A stretch of 64,000 nucleotides of DNA, from positions 186,001 through 250,000 of the forward strand of contig NZ_RXFS01000006.1 in assembly GCF_003952185.1 (NCBI RefSeq), in the 5' to 3' direction. Position numbers and translations under genes: made by a program. Origin of the DNA: Variovorax sp. 679 (GTDB lineage: Bacteria; Pseudomonadota; Gammaproteobacteria; Burkholderiales; Burkholderiaceae_C). The notes beneath the pieces are model-generated. The model worked only from the letters and a program-made list of their open reading frames with translations, had not been told where the DNA came from and did no database searches. This document shows, piece by piece, positions 17,665 through 26,975 of the stretch. The stretch's first letter is position 1, and the number at the start of each line of letters is the position of its first letter.

Positions 17665-17690
17665 ATTTCCCCTCGAAGATTTTTGTTGCT

Positions 17691-18767
17691 ATGAACGAGT
17701 TGGACTCCCTGGTCGACACCGCACGCGCCGCCTTCGCCGAAGCGAAGACGCCCGCAGAGCTCGAAAACGCCAAGGCCCAGTTCCTCGGCAAGTCGGGCCG
17801 CATCACCGAGCTGATGAAGGGCATGGCAGCGCTGAGTGTCGAAGAGAAGAAGTCCCGCGGCGCCGCCATCAACGTCGCCAAGCAGGCCATCGAGGCCGCG
17901 CTGACCGACCGCCGCCAGCAGCTGGCCGACGACGAGCTCTCCCTGCAACTGCGCGCCGAGGCGCTCGACGTGAGCCTGCCCGGCCGCCGCCGCATCTCCG
18001 GCGGACTGCACCCCGTGAGCCGCACCCTGGAGCGCATCGAGGAGATCTTCTCGAGCATGGGCTTCGACGTGGCCGACGGCCCTGAGATCGAGAGCGACTG
18101 GCACAGCTTCACCTCGCTCAACAACCCGCCTAACCATCCTGCGCGCTCGATGCAGGACACCTTCTACGTCGACCTGAACGGCGACGACGGCATTCCCTAC
18201 AACCTGCGTCCGCATACCAGCCCGATGCAGGTGCGCTACGCGCATCAGCACATCAAGAAGTACGCCGCCGAATTCGCGGCTGCCGCGGCCGACACCACCG
18301 GCGCCGTGAAGGCGCCCGAGATCCGCGTGATCGCGCCGGGCCGCACCTACCGCGTTGACAGCGACGCCACCCATTCGCCCATGTTCCACCAGTGCGAAGG
18401 CCTGTGGCTCGGTGAGAACGTGAGCTTCAAGGACCTGAAGGTCGTCTTCACCGACTTCTGCCGCACCTTCTTCGAGCGCGACGACCTCGTGCTGCGCTTC
18501 CGCCCGAGCTTCTTCCCGTTCACCGAGCCCAGCGCCGAGATCGACATCCAGTTCGCGAGCGGCCCGCTGGCCGGCCGCTGGCTCGAAGTGTCGGGCTCGG
18601 GCCAGGTGCACCCGAACGTGGTGCGCAACATGGGCCTCGACCCCGAGCGCTACATCGGCTTCGCCTTCGGCATGGGCCCCGACCGGCTCACGATGCTGCG
18701 CTACGGCGTGAACGACCTGCGCCTCTTCTTCGACGGCGACCTGCGTTTCCTCTCGCAGTTCCAGTAA
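17691..18767 (+). CDS. pheS: Phenylalanyl-tRNA synthetase alpha subunit
   Basis: 358 aa from ATG 17691 ([20 protein letters not shown]). The frame is open further upstream into rplT but that part is not family-like. N-terminal coiled coil about 1-95, then the class II catalytic core with [36 protein letters not shown] and the C-terminal [13 protein letters not shown]. It pairs with PheT to form the alpha2-beta2 enzyme. Confidence 0.99.
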   Translation: MNELDSLVDTARAAFAEAKTPAELENAKAQFLGKSGRITELMKGMAALSVEEKKSRGAAINVAKQAIEAALTDRRQQLADDELSLQLRAEALDVSLPGRRRISGGLHPVSRTLERIEEIFSSMGFDVADGPEIESDWHSFTSLNNPPNHPARSMQDTFYVDLNGDDGIPYNLRPHTSPMQVRYAHQHIKKYAAEFAAAAADTTGAVKAPEIRVIAPGRTYRVDSDATHSPMFHQCEGLWLGENVSFKDLKVVFTDFCRTFFERDDLVLRFRPSFFPFTEPSAEIDIQFASGPLAGRWLEVSGSGQVHPNVVRNMGLDPERYIGFAFGMGPDRLTMLRYGVNDLRLFFDGDLRFLSQFQ

Positions 18768-18809
18768 GCAGCACCCCATCACAGAAAAAACCAGATCGAG
18801 ATCGAAGAG

Positions 18810-21251
18810 ATGCAATTCCCGGAATCCTGGCTGCGCGAGTTCTGCAACCCGCCCATCGACAGCGCCACGTTGGCCGAAACGCTCACCATGGGTGGCTTCG
18901 AGGTCGAAGAGCGTCGACCGGTGGCGCCGCCTTTCACGCGCATCGTGGTCGGCGAAATCAAGGAAGCGGTGCAGCACCCGAACGCCGATCGCCTGCGCGT
19001 GTGCCAGGTTGACGCGGGGCAGGGTGCTCTGCTGAACATCGTGTGCGGCGCGCCCAATGCGCGTGTCGGCATCAAGGTGCCTTGCGCGCTCGTCGGCGCC
19101 GAATTGCCGCCGGGTGAAGACGGCAAGCCTTTCCTCATCAAGCTTGGCAAGCTGCGCGGCGTGGAGAGCCAGGGCATGCTGTGCTCGGCGCGCGAACTGC
19201 AGTTGAGCGAAGACCACGGCGGCCTGCTCGAGCTCGATGCCGATGCGCCCATCGGCGCCGACGTGCGCGACGTGCTCAAGCTCGACGACGTGCTGCTCAC
19301 GCTGAAGCTCACGCCCAACCTGGCGCATGGCCTCAGCGTCTACGGCGTGGCGCGCGAGCTGGCCGCGCTCACCGGTTCGCCGCTCAAGACCCCCGCCATC
19401 GCGCCAGTGGCCACGTCGTTCGCCGACGTGCTGCCGGTCAAGGTCGAGGCGCCCGATCTTTGCGGTCGCTTTTCTGGCCGCATCGTGCGCGGCGTGGACA
19501 CCAAGGTCGCCACTCCCGCATGGATGGTCGAGCGCCTCGCGCGCTGCGGCCAGCGCAGCGTGACGCCGCTGGTCGACATCTCGAACTACGTGATGTTCGA
19601 GTATGGCCAGCCTAGCCACATCTTCGATCTCGACAAGATCCACGGCGGCCTCACGGTGCGCTGGGGCAAGGCGGGCGAACAGCTCAAGCTGCTCAACGGC
19701 ACGACGATCACCGTCGACGAGAAGGTCGGCGTGATCGCCGACGACCGCGAGGTCGAGTCGCTCGCCGGCATCATGGGCGGCGACGCCACCTCTGTGTCCG
19801 ACGACACGCGCAACATCTACGTCGAGGCTGCGTTCTGGTGGCCCGAGGCGGTGCAGGGCCGTTCGCGTCGCTTCAATTTCTCGACCGATGCCGGCCATCG
19901 CTACGAGCGAGGCGTTGACCCGAGCCGCACGGTCCAGATCATCGAGCGCATCACGCAGCTGATCGTCGAGGTCTGCGGCGGCCAGGCCGGCAGGATGGAC
20001 GACCAGACGCTGCGCGTGCCTGAAGCTGCACCCGTCACGCTGCGCGTGGCGCGCGCGGCGCGCGTGATCGGCATGCCGCTGACGCAGGCCCAATGCGCCG
20101 ACGCGCTGAACCGCCTGGGCTTCGCGATCACCGAAGGCGAGGGCACGTTGACCGTGACGCCGCCGCCGCACCGCTTCGACCTGCTGATCGAGGAAGACCT
20201 GATCGAAGAAGTCGCGCGCCTGATCGGCTTCAACAACCTGCCGACCACGGCGCCGCTCGCACCCATCACCGCGCGCGTGCGGCCCGAGGCGCAGCGCAGC
20301 CGCTTCGCGGTTCGCCGCAGCATTGCCGCGCTGGGCTATCAGGAAATCATCAACTTCAGTTTTGTCGAAGCGCAATGGGAGCAGGACCTTGCGGGCAATG
20401 CCAACCCGGTGAAGCTGCTGAACCCCATCGCCAGCCAGATGAGCGTGATGCGCTCTTCGCTGATGGGCTCGCTGCTTCAGGTGCTCAAGTTCAACCTCGA
20501 CCGCAAGGCGCCCCGCGTGCGCGTGTTCGAGCTGGGGCGCGTGTTCATGCGCGACGACAGCGTCGTGACCACCGACAGCACCGTGCGCGGCGTGAACCAG
20601 CCGATGCGCGTGGCAGGCCTCGCGTGGGGCGACGCTGATGAATCGCGCTGGGATGGCAAGCCGCAGCGCATCGATTTCTACGACGTGAAGGGCGACGTCG
20701 AAGCACTGCTCGCGCCGCTGCAGCCCAGCTTCGAGGTCGCCGAGCATCCGGCCCTGCATCCGGGCCGTTCGGCACGCGTGCTGGTCGACGGAAAGGCCAT
20801 CGGCTTCGTTGGCGAGCTGCATCCGCGCTGGCGCCAGAAGTGGGACTTCGCGCAGGCACCCGTGCTGTTCGAACTCGACCTCGACGCAGTGACCGCGCGG
20901 CCCGTGCCAGTGGCACAGCCGGTGCCCAAGCACCAGGCCGTCGAGCGCGACATCGCCGTCGTGGTGGCTGAGGCCGTCACGCACGATGCGCTGATGCAGA
21001 CCATCCGTGCTGCCTCGGCTGCACAAGGCCTGCTGCGCGATGCGACGCTGTTCGACATCTACCGTCCGCAGCCATTGCGCGATGGCGCCGTGGCCGCGGC
21101 AGGTGCGCTGGCACAGGGCGAGAAGAGCATGGCGGTGCGCCTTAGCTTCCAGAGCGACAGCGCCACTCTGACGGACGAGCAGGTCGAGCCCGCTGTCCGC
21201 GCAATCGTCGAACAACTGGGCGCCAAGCTCGGCGGCCGCTTGAGGGGATGA
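18810..21251 (+). CDS. pheT: Phenylalanyl-tRNA synthetase beta subunit
   Basis: 813 aa, slightly longer than the 795 of E. coli. Order: N-terminal tRNA-binding fold (residues 40-150), B3/B4 editing region, B5 domain, a core lacking the aminoacylation site, and a C-terminal anticodon-binding domain. Lies 42 nt after pheS. Its stop codon overlaps the start of ihfA. Confidence 0.99.
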   Translation: MQFPESWLREFCNPPIDSATLAETLTMGGFEVEERRPVAPPFTRIVVGEIKEAVQHPNADRLRVCQVDAGQGALLNIVCGAPNARVGIKVPCALVGAELPPGEDGKPFLIKLGKLRGVESQGMLCSARELQLSEDHGGLLELDADAPIGADVRDVLKLDDVLLTLKLTPNLAHGLSVYGVARELAALTGSPLKTPAIAPVATSFADVLPVKVEAPDLCGRFSGRIVRGVDTKVATPAWMVERLARCGQRSVTPLVDISNYVMFEYGQPSHIFDLDKIHGGLTVRWGKAGEQLKLLNGTTITVDEKVGVIADDREVESLAGIMGGDATSVSDDTRNIYVEAAFWWPEAVQGRSRRFNFSTDAGHRYERGVDPSRTVQIIERITQLIVEVCGGQAGRMDDQTLRVPEAAPVTLRVARAARVIGMPLTQAQCADALNRLGFAITEGEGTLTVTPPPHRFDLLIEEDLIEEVARLIGFNNLPTTAPLAPITARVRPEAQRSRFAVRRSIAALGYQEIINFSFVEAQWEQDLAGNANPVKLLNPIASQMSVMRSSLMGSLLQVLKFNLDRKAPRVRVFELGRVFMRDDSVVTTDSTVRGVNQPMRVAGLAWGDADESRWDGKPQRIDFYDVKGDVEALLAPLQPSFEVAEHPALHPGRSARVLVDGKAIGFVGELHPRWRQKWDFAQAPVLFELDLDAVTARPVPVAQPVPKHQAVERDIAVVVAEAVTHDALMQTIRAASAAQGLLRDATLFDIYRPQPLRDGAVAAAGALAQGEKSMAVRLSFQSDSATLTDEQVEPAVRAIVEQLGAKLGGRLRG

Positions 21252-21631
21252 TGAGAATGAACGCTGCCGAATTCACGCTCGAGGCTCTCGAAACGCCTGC
21301 GCTCACCAAGGCGCATCTCGCTGACCTGCTGTTCGAGCAGATCGGCCTGAACAAGCGTGAGTCGAAGGATATGGTCGAAGCGTTCTTCGAGCTCGTGGCC
21401 AACAGCCTCATCGAGGGCACGGACGTGAAGATCTCTGGCTTCGGCAACTTCCAGATCCGCGTGAAGGCGCCGCGGCCGGGGCGCAACCCGCGCACCGGCG
21501 AGGCCATTCCGATCGGCGAGCGCCGCGTGGCCACCTTCCATGCGAGCGCGAAGCTCAAGGAGCAGATTCACGGGAGCATCGACCAGGGCAATGCATCCGA
21601 AGTCGAGTGGAGTCTCGGCTCTACCGAATAA
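21248..21631 (+). CDS. ihfA: Integration host factor alpha subunit
   Basis: 127 aa if ATG 21248 is used, overlapping the pheT stop; ATG 21251 and 21257 are also possible. Contains the HU/IHF core (LTKAHLADLLFEQIGLNKRE) and the DNA-bending arm GRNPRTGEAIPIGERRV. The C-terminal tail is about 20 residues longer than in E. coli. The overlap suggests translational coupling to pheT. Confidence 0.97.
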   Translation: MMRMNAAEFTLEALETPALTKAHLADLLFEQIGLNKRESKDMVEAFFELVANSLIEGTDVKISGFGNFQIRVKAPRPGRNPRTGEAIPIGERRVATFHASAKLKEQIHGSIDQGNASEVEWSLGSTE

Positions 21632-21696
21632 GTGCTTGGTGCTGTGCGCCTGCGTAGAGTAATCTCTGAGGTTTCCCGCGCACAGTCTTGATTTCA

Positions 21697-22155
21697 ATGG
21701 AGAAAACGCTCCCGCCGATCCCTGTCAAACGCTACTTCACCATCGGTGAGGTCGGCGAGCTGTGTGGCGTCAAGCCGCACGTGCTGCGTTATTGGGAGCA
21801 GGAGTTCACGCAGCTGCGCCCCATGAAGCGGCGCGGCAATCGTCGCTACTACCAGCACCACGAGGTGCTCATGATTCGCCGCATTCGCGATCTGCTTTAC
21901 GACCAGGGCTTCACGATCAGTGGTGCCCGCAACAAGTTGCAGGAACTCGTGCAGGGCGAGCGCGACCGCCGCAAGGCCGGTGAGGTACCGCTCGAAGGCG
22001 TGGAGGCGATCGAGATCGACCAGGAAGAGTTCGATGCCGCCGTGGTGGAGGATTCCCCTGTGCCATCTGGCGTCCAAACGGCCGACCTGTCGCAGTTGTT
22101 GCACCTGCGGCGCGAACTCTTCGAAATTCGTGAGCTGCTGAGTGTAGGACGCTGA
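21697..22155 (+). CDS. MerR-family transcriptional regulator
   Basis: 152 aa from ATG 21697; an in-frame TTG at 21688 is less likely. The MerR helix-turn-helix spans about 10-75 (YFTIGEVGELCGVKPHVLRY, then QLRPMKRRGNRRYYQHHEVL). The C-terminal half is acidic and coiled-coil-like without a cysteine metal site. This gene follows ihfA in many betaproteobacteria; its target is not known. Confidence 0.94.
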   Translation: MEKTLPPIPVKRYFTIGEVGELCGVKPHVLRYWEQEFTQLRPMKRRGNRRYYQHHEVLMIRRIRDLLYDQGFTISGARNKLQELVQGERDRRKAGEVPLEGVEAIEIDQEEFDAAVVEDSPVPSGVQTADLSQLLHLRRELFEIRELLSVGR

Positions 22156-22166
22156 ATTTTCGAGGC

Positions 22167-22172
22167 TATAAT
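22167..22172 (+). promoter_or_regulatory. -10 element of the tRNA-Pro gene
   Basis: Perfect TATAAT 10 nt before the tRNA 5' end. No good -35 box stands at 16-18 nt spacing. The position suggests the tRNA has its own start site in addition to any read-through from the operon. Confidence 0.6.
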
Positions 22173-22181
22173 CGAGAGCTT

Positions 22182-22258
22182 CGGTGTGTGGCGCAGCCTG
22201 GTAGCGCACTTGCATGGGGTGCAAGGGGTCGAAGGTTCGAATCCTTTCACACCGACCA
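22182..22258 (+). tRNA. tRNA-Pro (anticodon GGG)
   Basis: 77 nt with acceptor arm CGGTGTG/CACACCG, discriminator A and encoded CCA. The anticodon stem CTTGC/GCAAG encloses loop ATGGGGT, giving anticodon GGG. The T arm contains GTTCGAATC. It reads CCC and CCU codons. A degenerate LysR fragment lies just downstream, as is common beside tRNA genes. Confidence 0.98.
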
Positions 22259-22276
22259 TTTTTGCTAGATAGATCA

Positions 22277-22310
22277 ACGGGTCAGGACCACAAGTCCTGA
22301 CCCGTTTTTC
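22277..22310 (+). terminator. Intrinsic terminator after tRNA-Pro
   Basis: ACGGGTCAGGAC, loop CACAA, GTCCTGACCCGT followed by TTTTC: a 12-bp perfect stem beginning 19 nt after the tRNA. Confidence 0.93.
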
Positions 22311-22365
22311 TTTGCGCCTGACAAATGGATGGGTTCCTGACAAACCAGATGCCTTGCATCCTTCC

Positions 22366-22497
22366 TCACGCCTCCACGTCATAGGAGATGGTGGAGGGCA
22401 CCTTGTTCAGGCGCGAGGCGGCGGCGGCGAAGGTGCCGTGGCGAGCGATGGCGTCGACGACCTCGATGGCTTCCAGTCTCAGTTCAAGCGAAGCTGC
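22366..22497 (-). pseudogene. Remnant of a LysR-type regulator (N-terminal HTH only)
   Basis: Read on the minus strand, a frame ending at TGA 22366-22368 gives ELRLEAIEVVDAIARHGTFA followed by AAASRLNKVPSTISYDVEA. This matches the LysR helix-turn-helix, but a stop follows within the motif, there is no start codon and the effector domain is absent. It lies between the phoD 3' end and tRNA-Pro. It is a deletion scar with no expected product. Confidence 0.75.
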
Positions 22498-24126
22498 TCA
22501 AGCCCTTCGTGGAACTTCATAGACGATCGCAGGCGCAAGCGAATCGATCGCCTCAACGGCTTCCGGCGGACGCCAGAGATAGAGCGAGAAGCTCATCTTC
22601 TCGGGTGTGATGTCGATGATCGTGAAGCCATTCTTCTCTGCCGGCCTGAGTGCCTGCTCCATGTCCACCGACAGTGCCGGCATGGACTCGACGTTGCGAA
22701 AGACCGAAGGGAAGCCCAGATCGCCGGTGCCCAGGGTGCCGGTCATGATGGCGTGGACGGGGTTGGCGCCGAGATCCAGTTCGGCCGACCGAACCATCCT
22801 GCCGGCCGCGGAGGCGTGGAAATCGCCCTGGACGATCACGGCGCTGCGTTTTTTCTGTTCGCTCAGCGCGGCCACCAGGCGCTGGTGCTGCTTGTGCCAG
22901 CCGGCTTGCCAGCCGTCCTTGGGCACGTTGCCGACGAGCTTGCCGGTCTTCTCGTTCAGCAGGTCCGGATACCAGTCGCCCAGCTTGCCCGAGGAATAGG
23001 CGAAAGGCAGCGACGGCGTGTGGAAGAAATGCGCGGTGTCTTCGGCACGGGTGCGCGCCAGCACCCAGTCTTCCACCCAGCGCGGGATCACTCGCGCGTG
23101 AATGCCCTTGTTGTCCAGGTAGCGCCGGCAGTCATACAGCACCGTCTCGAACAGCTTGCCGTAGCGCAGGGTGCCGAAATTGCAGTTCGTGCCCTCGGGC
23201 TGGCCGGCGCGGTCGCCACCCGGGAGCCATTGCGGGCGATTGGCGTCGGGCAGGAACTCGGGGTAGTACATCTGCTGCGTCAGTTCCGCGCCGACACGGC
23301 CGTAGTCCTCAACGGGCAACGTGGCCAGCTGGTCGTCGAACTCGTCGTTGTCGAACATGTCGTGGTCGTCGGTCAGGAACCAGGCCGGCGTGGAGCGCAA
23401 CGTGGTGCCGTACAGGCCCGGGATCTGGTAGTCGCAGACCTGCGTGAAGATGCCGATGTTCCGGGGGTGATACATGGGCAAGGAAAGATCCAGCTCGCCG
23501 CCAAAGCGTGGCCGGACGTCCGACTTCACGAGCTGGGCGAAGGGCTTGTTGTCCCAGGTCTTCTGGTCCCAGTAGATGTGGTCGCCGTTGGCGATCACCG
23601 CATCGGGGTTGAACGACATGCCTTTCGCCAGCAGTCGTCTGCGCGCCGCCATGTCCAGGAACGCGCTCTTTCCCTTGAACGATTCCGCGTCGTAGCCGCC
23701 CGCGCAGGTGTAGGCGAGGATGCGCAGGCGCTCGGGCATGGTGTCGGGAGCCGGAAAGGTCTTGAGCGGCCATGAATCGCAAAGCGCGGAGCCCTTGGCA
23801 TCCAGGATGCGCAGCTCATAGTGGGTCGAGGGACGCAGCCCGCGCACGTCAAAGCGCCAGAAGCGGCCTTGCGAATCGGTCTTCACCCCGGCGATCCGCT
23901 TGCCGTCGACGCCAAGTTGCGGAGGGCTCTTCAACGGCGTCCTGAACGATGCCTTGATGAGGAACCGCTCGTGGTTCGCGATGGGAATGAGGTGCAGGAG
24001 CTGGCCGGCATTCCATTCGTTTCCGGATCGGGCGCTGCCTTGCAAAGGCAGGCCCATCAGGCCAGTGGCCGCTGCACCGGCTCCGAGGGCAAGAAACTGG
24101 CGGCGTTCGATGGGAAGGGCGTTCAT
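22498..24126 (-). CDS. phoD: PhoD-like alkaline phosphatase, Tat-exported
   Basis: 542 aa from ATG 24126, chosen because the twin-arginine signal begins there (MNALPIERRQFLALGAGAAA). The mature protein has PhoD-type metal-site motifs (ANGDHIYWDQKTW, LTDDHDMFDND, IVQGDFHASAAG). PhoD enzymes are secreted calcium/iron phosphodiesterases or phosphomonoesterases. No Pho box was recognised upstream. Some members of this group have other substrates, so the exact activity is uncertain. Confidence 0.88.
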   Translation of the reverse strand: MNALPIERRQFLALGAGAAATGLMGLPLQGSARSGNEWNAGQLLHLIPIANHERFLIKASFRTPLKSPPQLGVDGKRIAGVKTDSQGRFWRFDVRGLRPSTHYELRILDAKGSALCDSWPLKTFPAPDTMPERLRILAYTCAGGYDAESFKGKSAFLDMAARRRLLAKGMSFNPDAVIANGDHIYWDQKTWDNKPFAQLVKSDVRPRFGGELDLSLPMYHPRNIGIFTQVCDYQIPGLYGTTLRSTPAWFLTDDHDMFDNDEFDDQLATLPVEDYGRVGAELTQQMYYPEFLPDANRPQWLPGGDRAGQPEGTNCNFGTLRYGKLFETVLYDCRRYLDNKGIHARVIPRWVEDWVLARTRAEDTAHFFHTPSLPFAYSSGKLGDWYPDLLNEKTGKLVGNVPKDGWQAGWHKQHQRLVAALSEQKKRSAVIVQGDFHASAAGRMVRSAELDLGANPVHAIMTGTLGTGDLGFPSVFRNVESMPALSVDMEQALRPAEKNGFTIIDITPEKMSFSLYLWRPPEAVEAIDSLAPAIVYEVPRRA

Positions 24127-24386
24127 GGCAGGTCTCCGTTCGCCGGCCTGGCCCGGCGAGATGTTGTGAATGCAAGGCGGGTTCTCGTCGGCACCGGCTG
24201 CTCTCGATGCCCTTGGCGGCATCATCCGGACACGCCTGCCCGAAGACTGCTAACTTCTTTGCATTTGCCCCCAAACATCCACGGAGCGGCCATCACGAAC
24301 GCGCGATGCGACGGATTCCCGGGGGCTGTCGTGTGCGGCGATGACGACGCGCGGCATCTCGCCCAGCCCATTCGGGCCTATGGTCG

Positions 24387-25061
24387 TTACTGATCGCGCA
24401 GCAAGAGGGCCATGTCCAGGATGTCGATCCGGCCATAGTTCAGGCGGATGGCGCCTGCCTTGGCCAGTGCCTGCAGTTCCTTGCTCAAGGTTGGCCGGCT
24501 GACGCCAAGCATCATTGCAAGCGTTTCCTGGGATGCACTGACACTGCTGCGCGCGCTTTCGGACTGCGACATATCGCCGCACGCCAGCAGGGCGATGCGC
24601 CGTGCCAGACGCTCGCGGGTACCCAGCAGTGCAGCATTCGCAAGCGAAACATAGGCCAGCCGGAGGCGCGACGCCACCAGGCGAAGCATCGCACGGGCAA
24701 ACGCGCCGTCCTGCATCAGCACATCGAACTGATCGACGCGAACGCCGAGCACCTGCGAGTCTTCCAGCGCAATGGCGCAATGCGCTCGCGGCTGCAGATC
24801 CAGGGTCGACACGCCTCCGAACCAGTTGCCCGGCTCCACGGTGGCCAGGATGGCTTCGGTGCCCGCCTCGTCGAAGATGGAAAGCTTCAGCAAGCCGGAG
24901 ACCACGCCGAAGAACGCGGCCGATTCGGTGCTCATTGCATCCCCTTGAGAGAAAAGGAACGTACCGCAGGGGAGCCGCATGGGGACTGCGGCGTTCAGCA
25001 GCGCATCGGCCACCGAGTCCGGCAGAGTCTTGAACCAGGGGTTGGCGTGGAACGCATGCAT
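24387..25061 (-). CDS. Crp/Fnr-family transcriptional regulator
   Basis: 224 aa from ATG 25061 (MHAFHANPWFKTLPDSVADA). Residues 15-125 form a cyclic-nucleotide-binding-like barrel (FLFSQGDAMSTESAAFFGVV), without the cysteines of Fnr. Residues 150-215 carry the HTH (SQETLAMMLGVSRPTLSKEL). The frame is open upstream to 25358 but that stretch is basic and low-complexity. Effector and targets are unknown; phoD is its nearest downstream gene. Confidence 0.92.
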   Translation of the reverse strand: MHAFHANPWFKTLPDSVADALLNAAVPMRLPCGTFLFSQGDAMSTESAAFFGVVSGLLKLSIFDEAGTEAILATVEPGNWFGGVSTLDLQPRAHCAIALEDSQVLGVRVDQFDVLMQDGAFARAMLRLVASRLRLAYVSLANAALLGTRERLARRIALLACGDMSQSESARSSVSASQETLAMMLGVSRPTLSKELQALAKAGAIRLNYGRIDILDMALLLRDQ

Positions 25062-25367
25062 GGCGATATTTTGCAGCGCGGCATCGACAACATCGCAGGT
25101 CTCCCTCGACGGCCGTGAACGCTTCGTCGAGGCGGTCAATGCAAGGGTGACGGTCGGAGAAGCGAAGCGACCTCGAACCGGATCGAACGCATCGGCGTCG
25201 GGCACGTGCTGGGTGTGCTGTCCATCCTCAACACCTGCGCCGCAAACTCGCGGCGAAGGCGACATGCGATGCGCGACTCTCCGAACTCGAGGCAACCGCC
25301 GATGCGCTGGACCAGGTGCGCGATGGCGAGGACGGCGCAGGGAACGCTGCTTGCGCAACCGTCGCAG
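25062..25367. other. Intergenic stretch, no gene recognised
   Basis: 306 nt between the Crp/Fnr gene start and the FMN reductase stop. A + strand frame (LRRKLAAKATCDARLSELEA near 25245-25305) has a coding-like look but lacks a start and runs into the antisense of the reductase gene. No RNA gene, terminator or repeat was identified. It may hold decayed coding sequence. Confidence 0.4.
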
Positions 25368-25958
25368 CTACCCCGGCAGCATCCGTCCTACCTGATCGAT
25401 CCAGCGCTGCAATGCCGTCATCTGGTCGGTGACGAAGCGGCGCGTCGTCTCGTCCGTGCAATCGCCGTCCGGCCCGAACTTGCCGGCCGCGTTGGCGATG
25501 AAGACCTCCGGCTTCGACAGGACCATCGCATCCATGAAGAGCAGCACCTTGCGCAGCTCGTACTGAACCCGCGCGCCGCCGACCGGACCGGGCGCGGCGC
25601 TGATGATCGCGACCGGCTTGTGGCGCAGCGGCTGGTCGGTGCCGCGTGAGATCCAGTCGAGCGCGTTCTTCAGCATGCCGGGAATCGAGAAGTTGTATTC
25701 CGGCGTGGCGATGAGGACCGCGTCCGCGCGCCGGATGCGCTCGCGCAGCGCGTCCACCGGCGCGGGATTGCCTTGGGCGAGGACATCTGCGTCGAAGGGC
25801 GGGATGTCGCGCCAGTCGACCACATCCAACGCCATTCCCGCCGGCATGCATTCGCCGGCCAGGCGCAGCGCCATGGCGTTGATCGATCCGCGCCGCAGGC
25901 TGCCGCAGAGCCCGACGACATCGATGGATGGCCGAGTGGAGGTATCGGTGGTGTTCAT
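25368..25958 (-). CDS. NADPH-dependent FMN reductase-like flavoprotein
   Basis: 196 aa with the flavodoxin-like fold: phosphate-binding loop GLCGSLRRGSINAMAL near residue 17 and the family motif ATPEYNFSIPGMLKNALDW near residue 84. It may supply reduced flavin or reduce quinones. The start overlaps the stop of the Bug gene by ATGA, placing it last in the hmgA operon. Confidence 0.93.
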   Translation of the reverse strand: MNTTDTSTRPSIDVVGLCGSLRRGSINAMALRLAGECMPAGMALDVVDWRDIPPFDADVLAQGNPAPVDALRERIRRADAVLIATPEYNFSIPGMLKNALDWISRGTDQPLRHKPVAIISAAPGPVGGARVQYELRKVLLFMDAMVLSKPEVFIANAAGKFGPDGDCTDETTRRFVTDQMTALQRWIDQVGRMLPG

Positions 25959-26938
25959 TGCTGTGGAATCCCTGCCTTGGCGACGACTTCGCTCCAGCGT
26001 CCGATTTCTCTCTCCACCATCGACTTCATCTGTGCAGGTGTCGATGGCGCGGCCTCGCTGCCGAGCGTGGTCAGCGTCGTCTTCACGCCCGGATCGTCGA
26101 GCGCCGAGCGCGCACTGCGCCCGAGCACCTCGATCACGTTCGGTGGCGTATCGTGTGGCGCCGCGATGCCCAGCCAGGAACGGATCTCGAAGCCCTTGAG
26201 CACGCTCGCGACCACGGGCACCTCCGGCATCGAGGGCCAGGGCTGTGCGCTGGTGACCGCGAGCGCGCGCAGCCGGCCGGACTGGATGTGCGGCATCGCC
26301 ACCGTCAGTGTGTCCGCGAGGACGTCGACGTCGCCGCCGATCACCGCCTGCACCGGTGCGCCGCCGCCGCGATAGGGAACGTGCAGCAGCTTGGCGCCGG
26401 CGCTCACGCCCAGCAGTTCGCCGACCATGTGCTGCGTCGAGCCCACGCCCACCGACGTGAAGGTGACCTGCCCGGGCTTCTGCCGCGCGGTTGCGATGAG
26501 CTCGGCCAAGTTCCTGGCCGGATGGTCCGCGCGCACGGCGATCACGAAGGGAAAGCTCGTCACCGTCGAGATGAACGCGAAGTCGTTCACCGGCTCGTAG
26601 GGCAGCTTCCTGCGCAGCGCGGCCGACACCGTGTGCGCGCCGGTGAGCATGACGATGTTGTAGCCATCGGGCCGGGCCTTGGCCACGAAGTCGGTGGCGA
26701 TGAGTCCGCCCGCGCCACTCTTGATCTCGACGACCACGGGCTGGCCGAGCTTGTCCTGCATCTTCTGCGCGAGCAGACGCGAGACCACGTCGGCATTGCC
26801 GCCCGCGCCGAAGCCGTGGTTGAGCTGGACGGGGCGGCTGGGGTAGCTGGTCTGCGAATATGCGGAAGGCAGTAGCGAGAGTGCGGCTGCGAAAGCGACG
26901 AAGTCGCGGCGGGTGATGATGTTGGGTGAGGTTGTCAC
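25955..26938 (-). CDS. Bug-family periplasmic binding protein, GTG start
   Basis: 327 aa from GTG 26938. The signal has a twin-arginine look (ITRRDFVAFAAALSLLPSAY), then the Bug core YPSRPVQLNHGFGAGGNADV and KLGQPVVVEIKSGAGG. It lies 37 nt after hmgA and overlaps the reductase gene. No TctAB partner is present. The operon context suggests it binds an aromatic acid. Confidence 0.92.
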   Translation of the reverse strand: MTTSPNIITRRDFVAFAAALSLLPSAYSQTSYPSRPVQLNHGFGAGGNADVVSRLLAQKMQDKLGQPVVVEIKSGAGGLIATDFVAKARPDGYNIVMLTGAHTVSAALRRKLPYEPVNDFAFISTVTSFPFVIAVRADHPARNLAELIATARQKPGQVTFTSVGVGSTQHMVGELLGVSAGAKLLHVPYRGGGAPVQAVIGGDVDVLADTLTVAMPHIQSGRLRALAVTSAQPWPSMPEVPVVASVLKGFEIRSWLGIAAPHDTPPNVIEVLGRSARSALDDPGVKTTLTTLGSEAAPSTPAQMKSMVEREIGRWSEVVAKAGIPQQ

Positions 26939-26975
26939 GGCTTTCTCTTGTCTCCTTTTCTTGTCTTTCGGGGTC

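Noticed and set aside
17460..17690. An N-terminal extension of pheS into rplT
   Set aside because: The extension lies over rplT and is not PheS-like; MNELDSLV at 17691 is the family start.
17640..17690. A pheM-like Phe leader directly before pheS
   Set aside because: The stretch LFYFPSKIF is in the pheS frame but has no start codon or stop of its own.
17556..21215. A 1219-codon open frame antisense to pheS and pheT
   Set aside because: It is the antisense shadow of two certain genes in high-GC DNA; composition is Arg/His/Ala/Val-rich with no domain.
25206..25367. A possible gene between the FMN reductase and the Crp/Fnr regulator
   Set aside because: Frames are open but lack a ribosome binding site, a start and similarity; kept only as possible decayed sequence.
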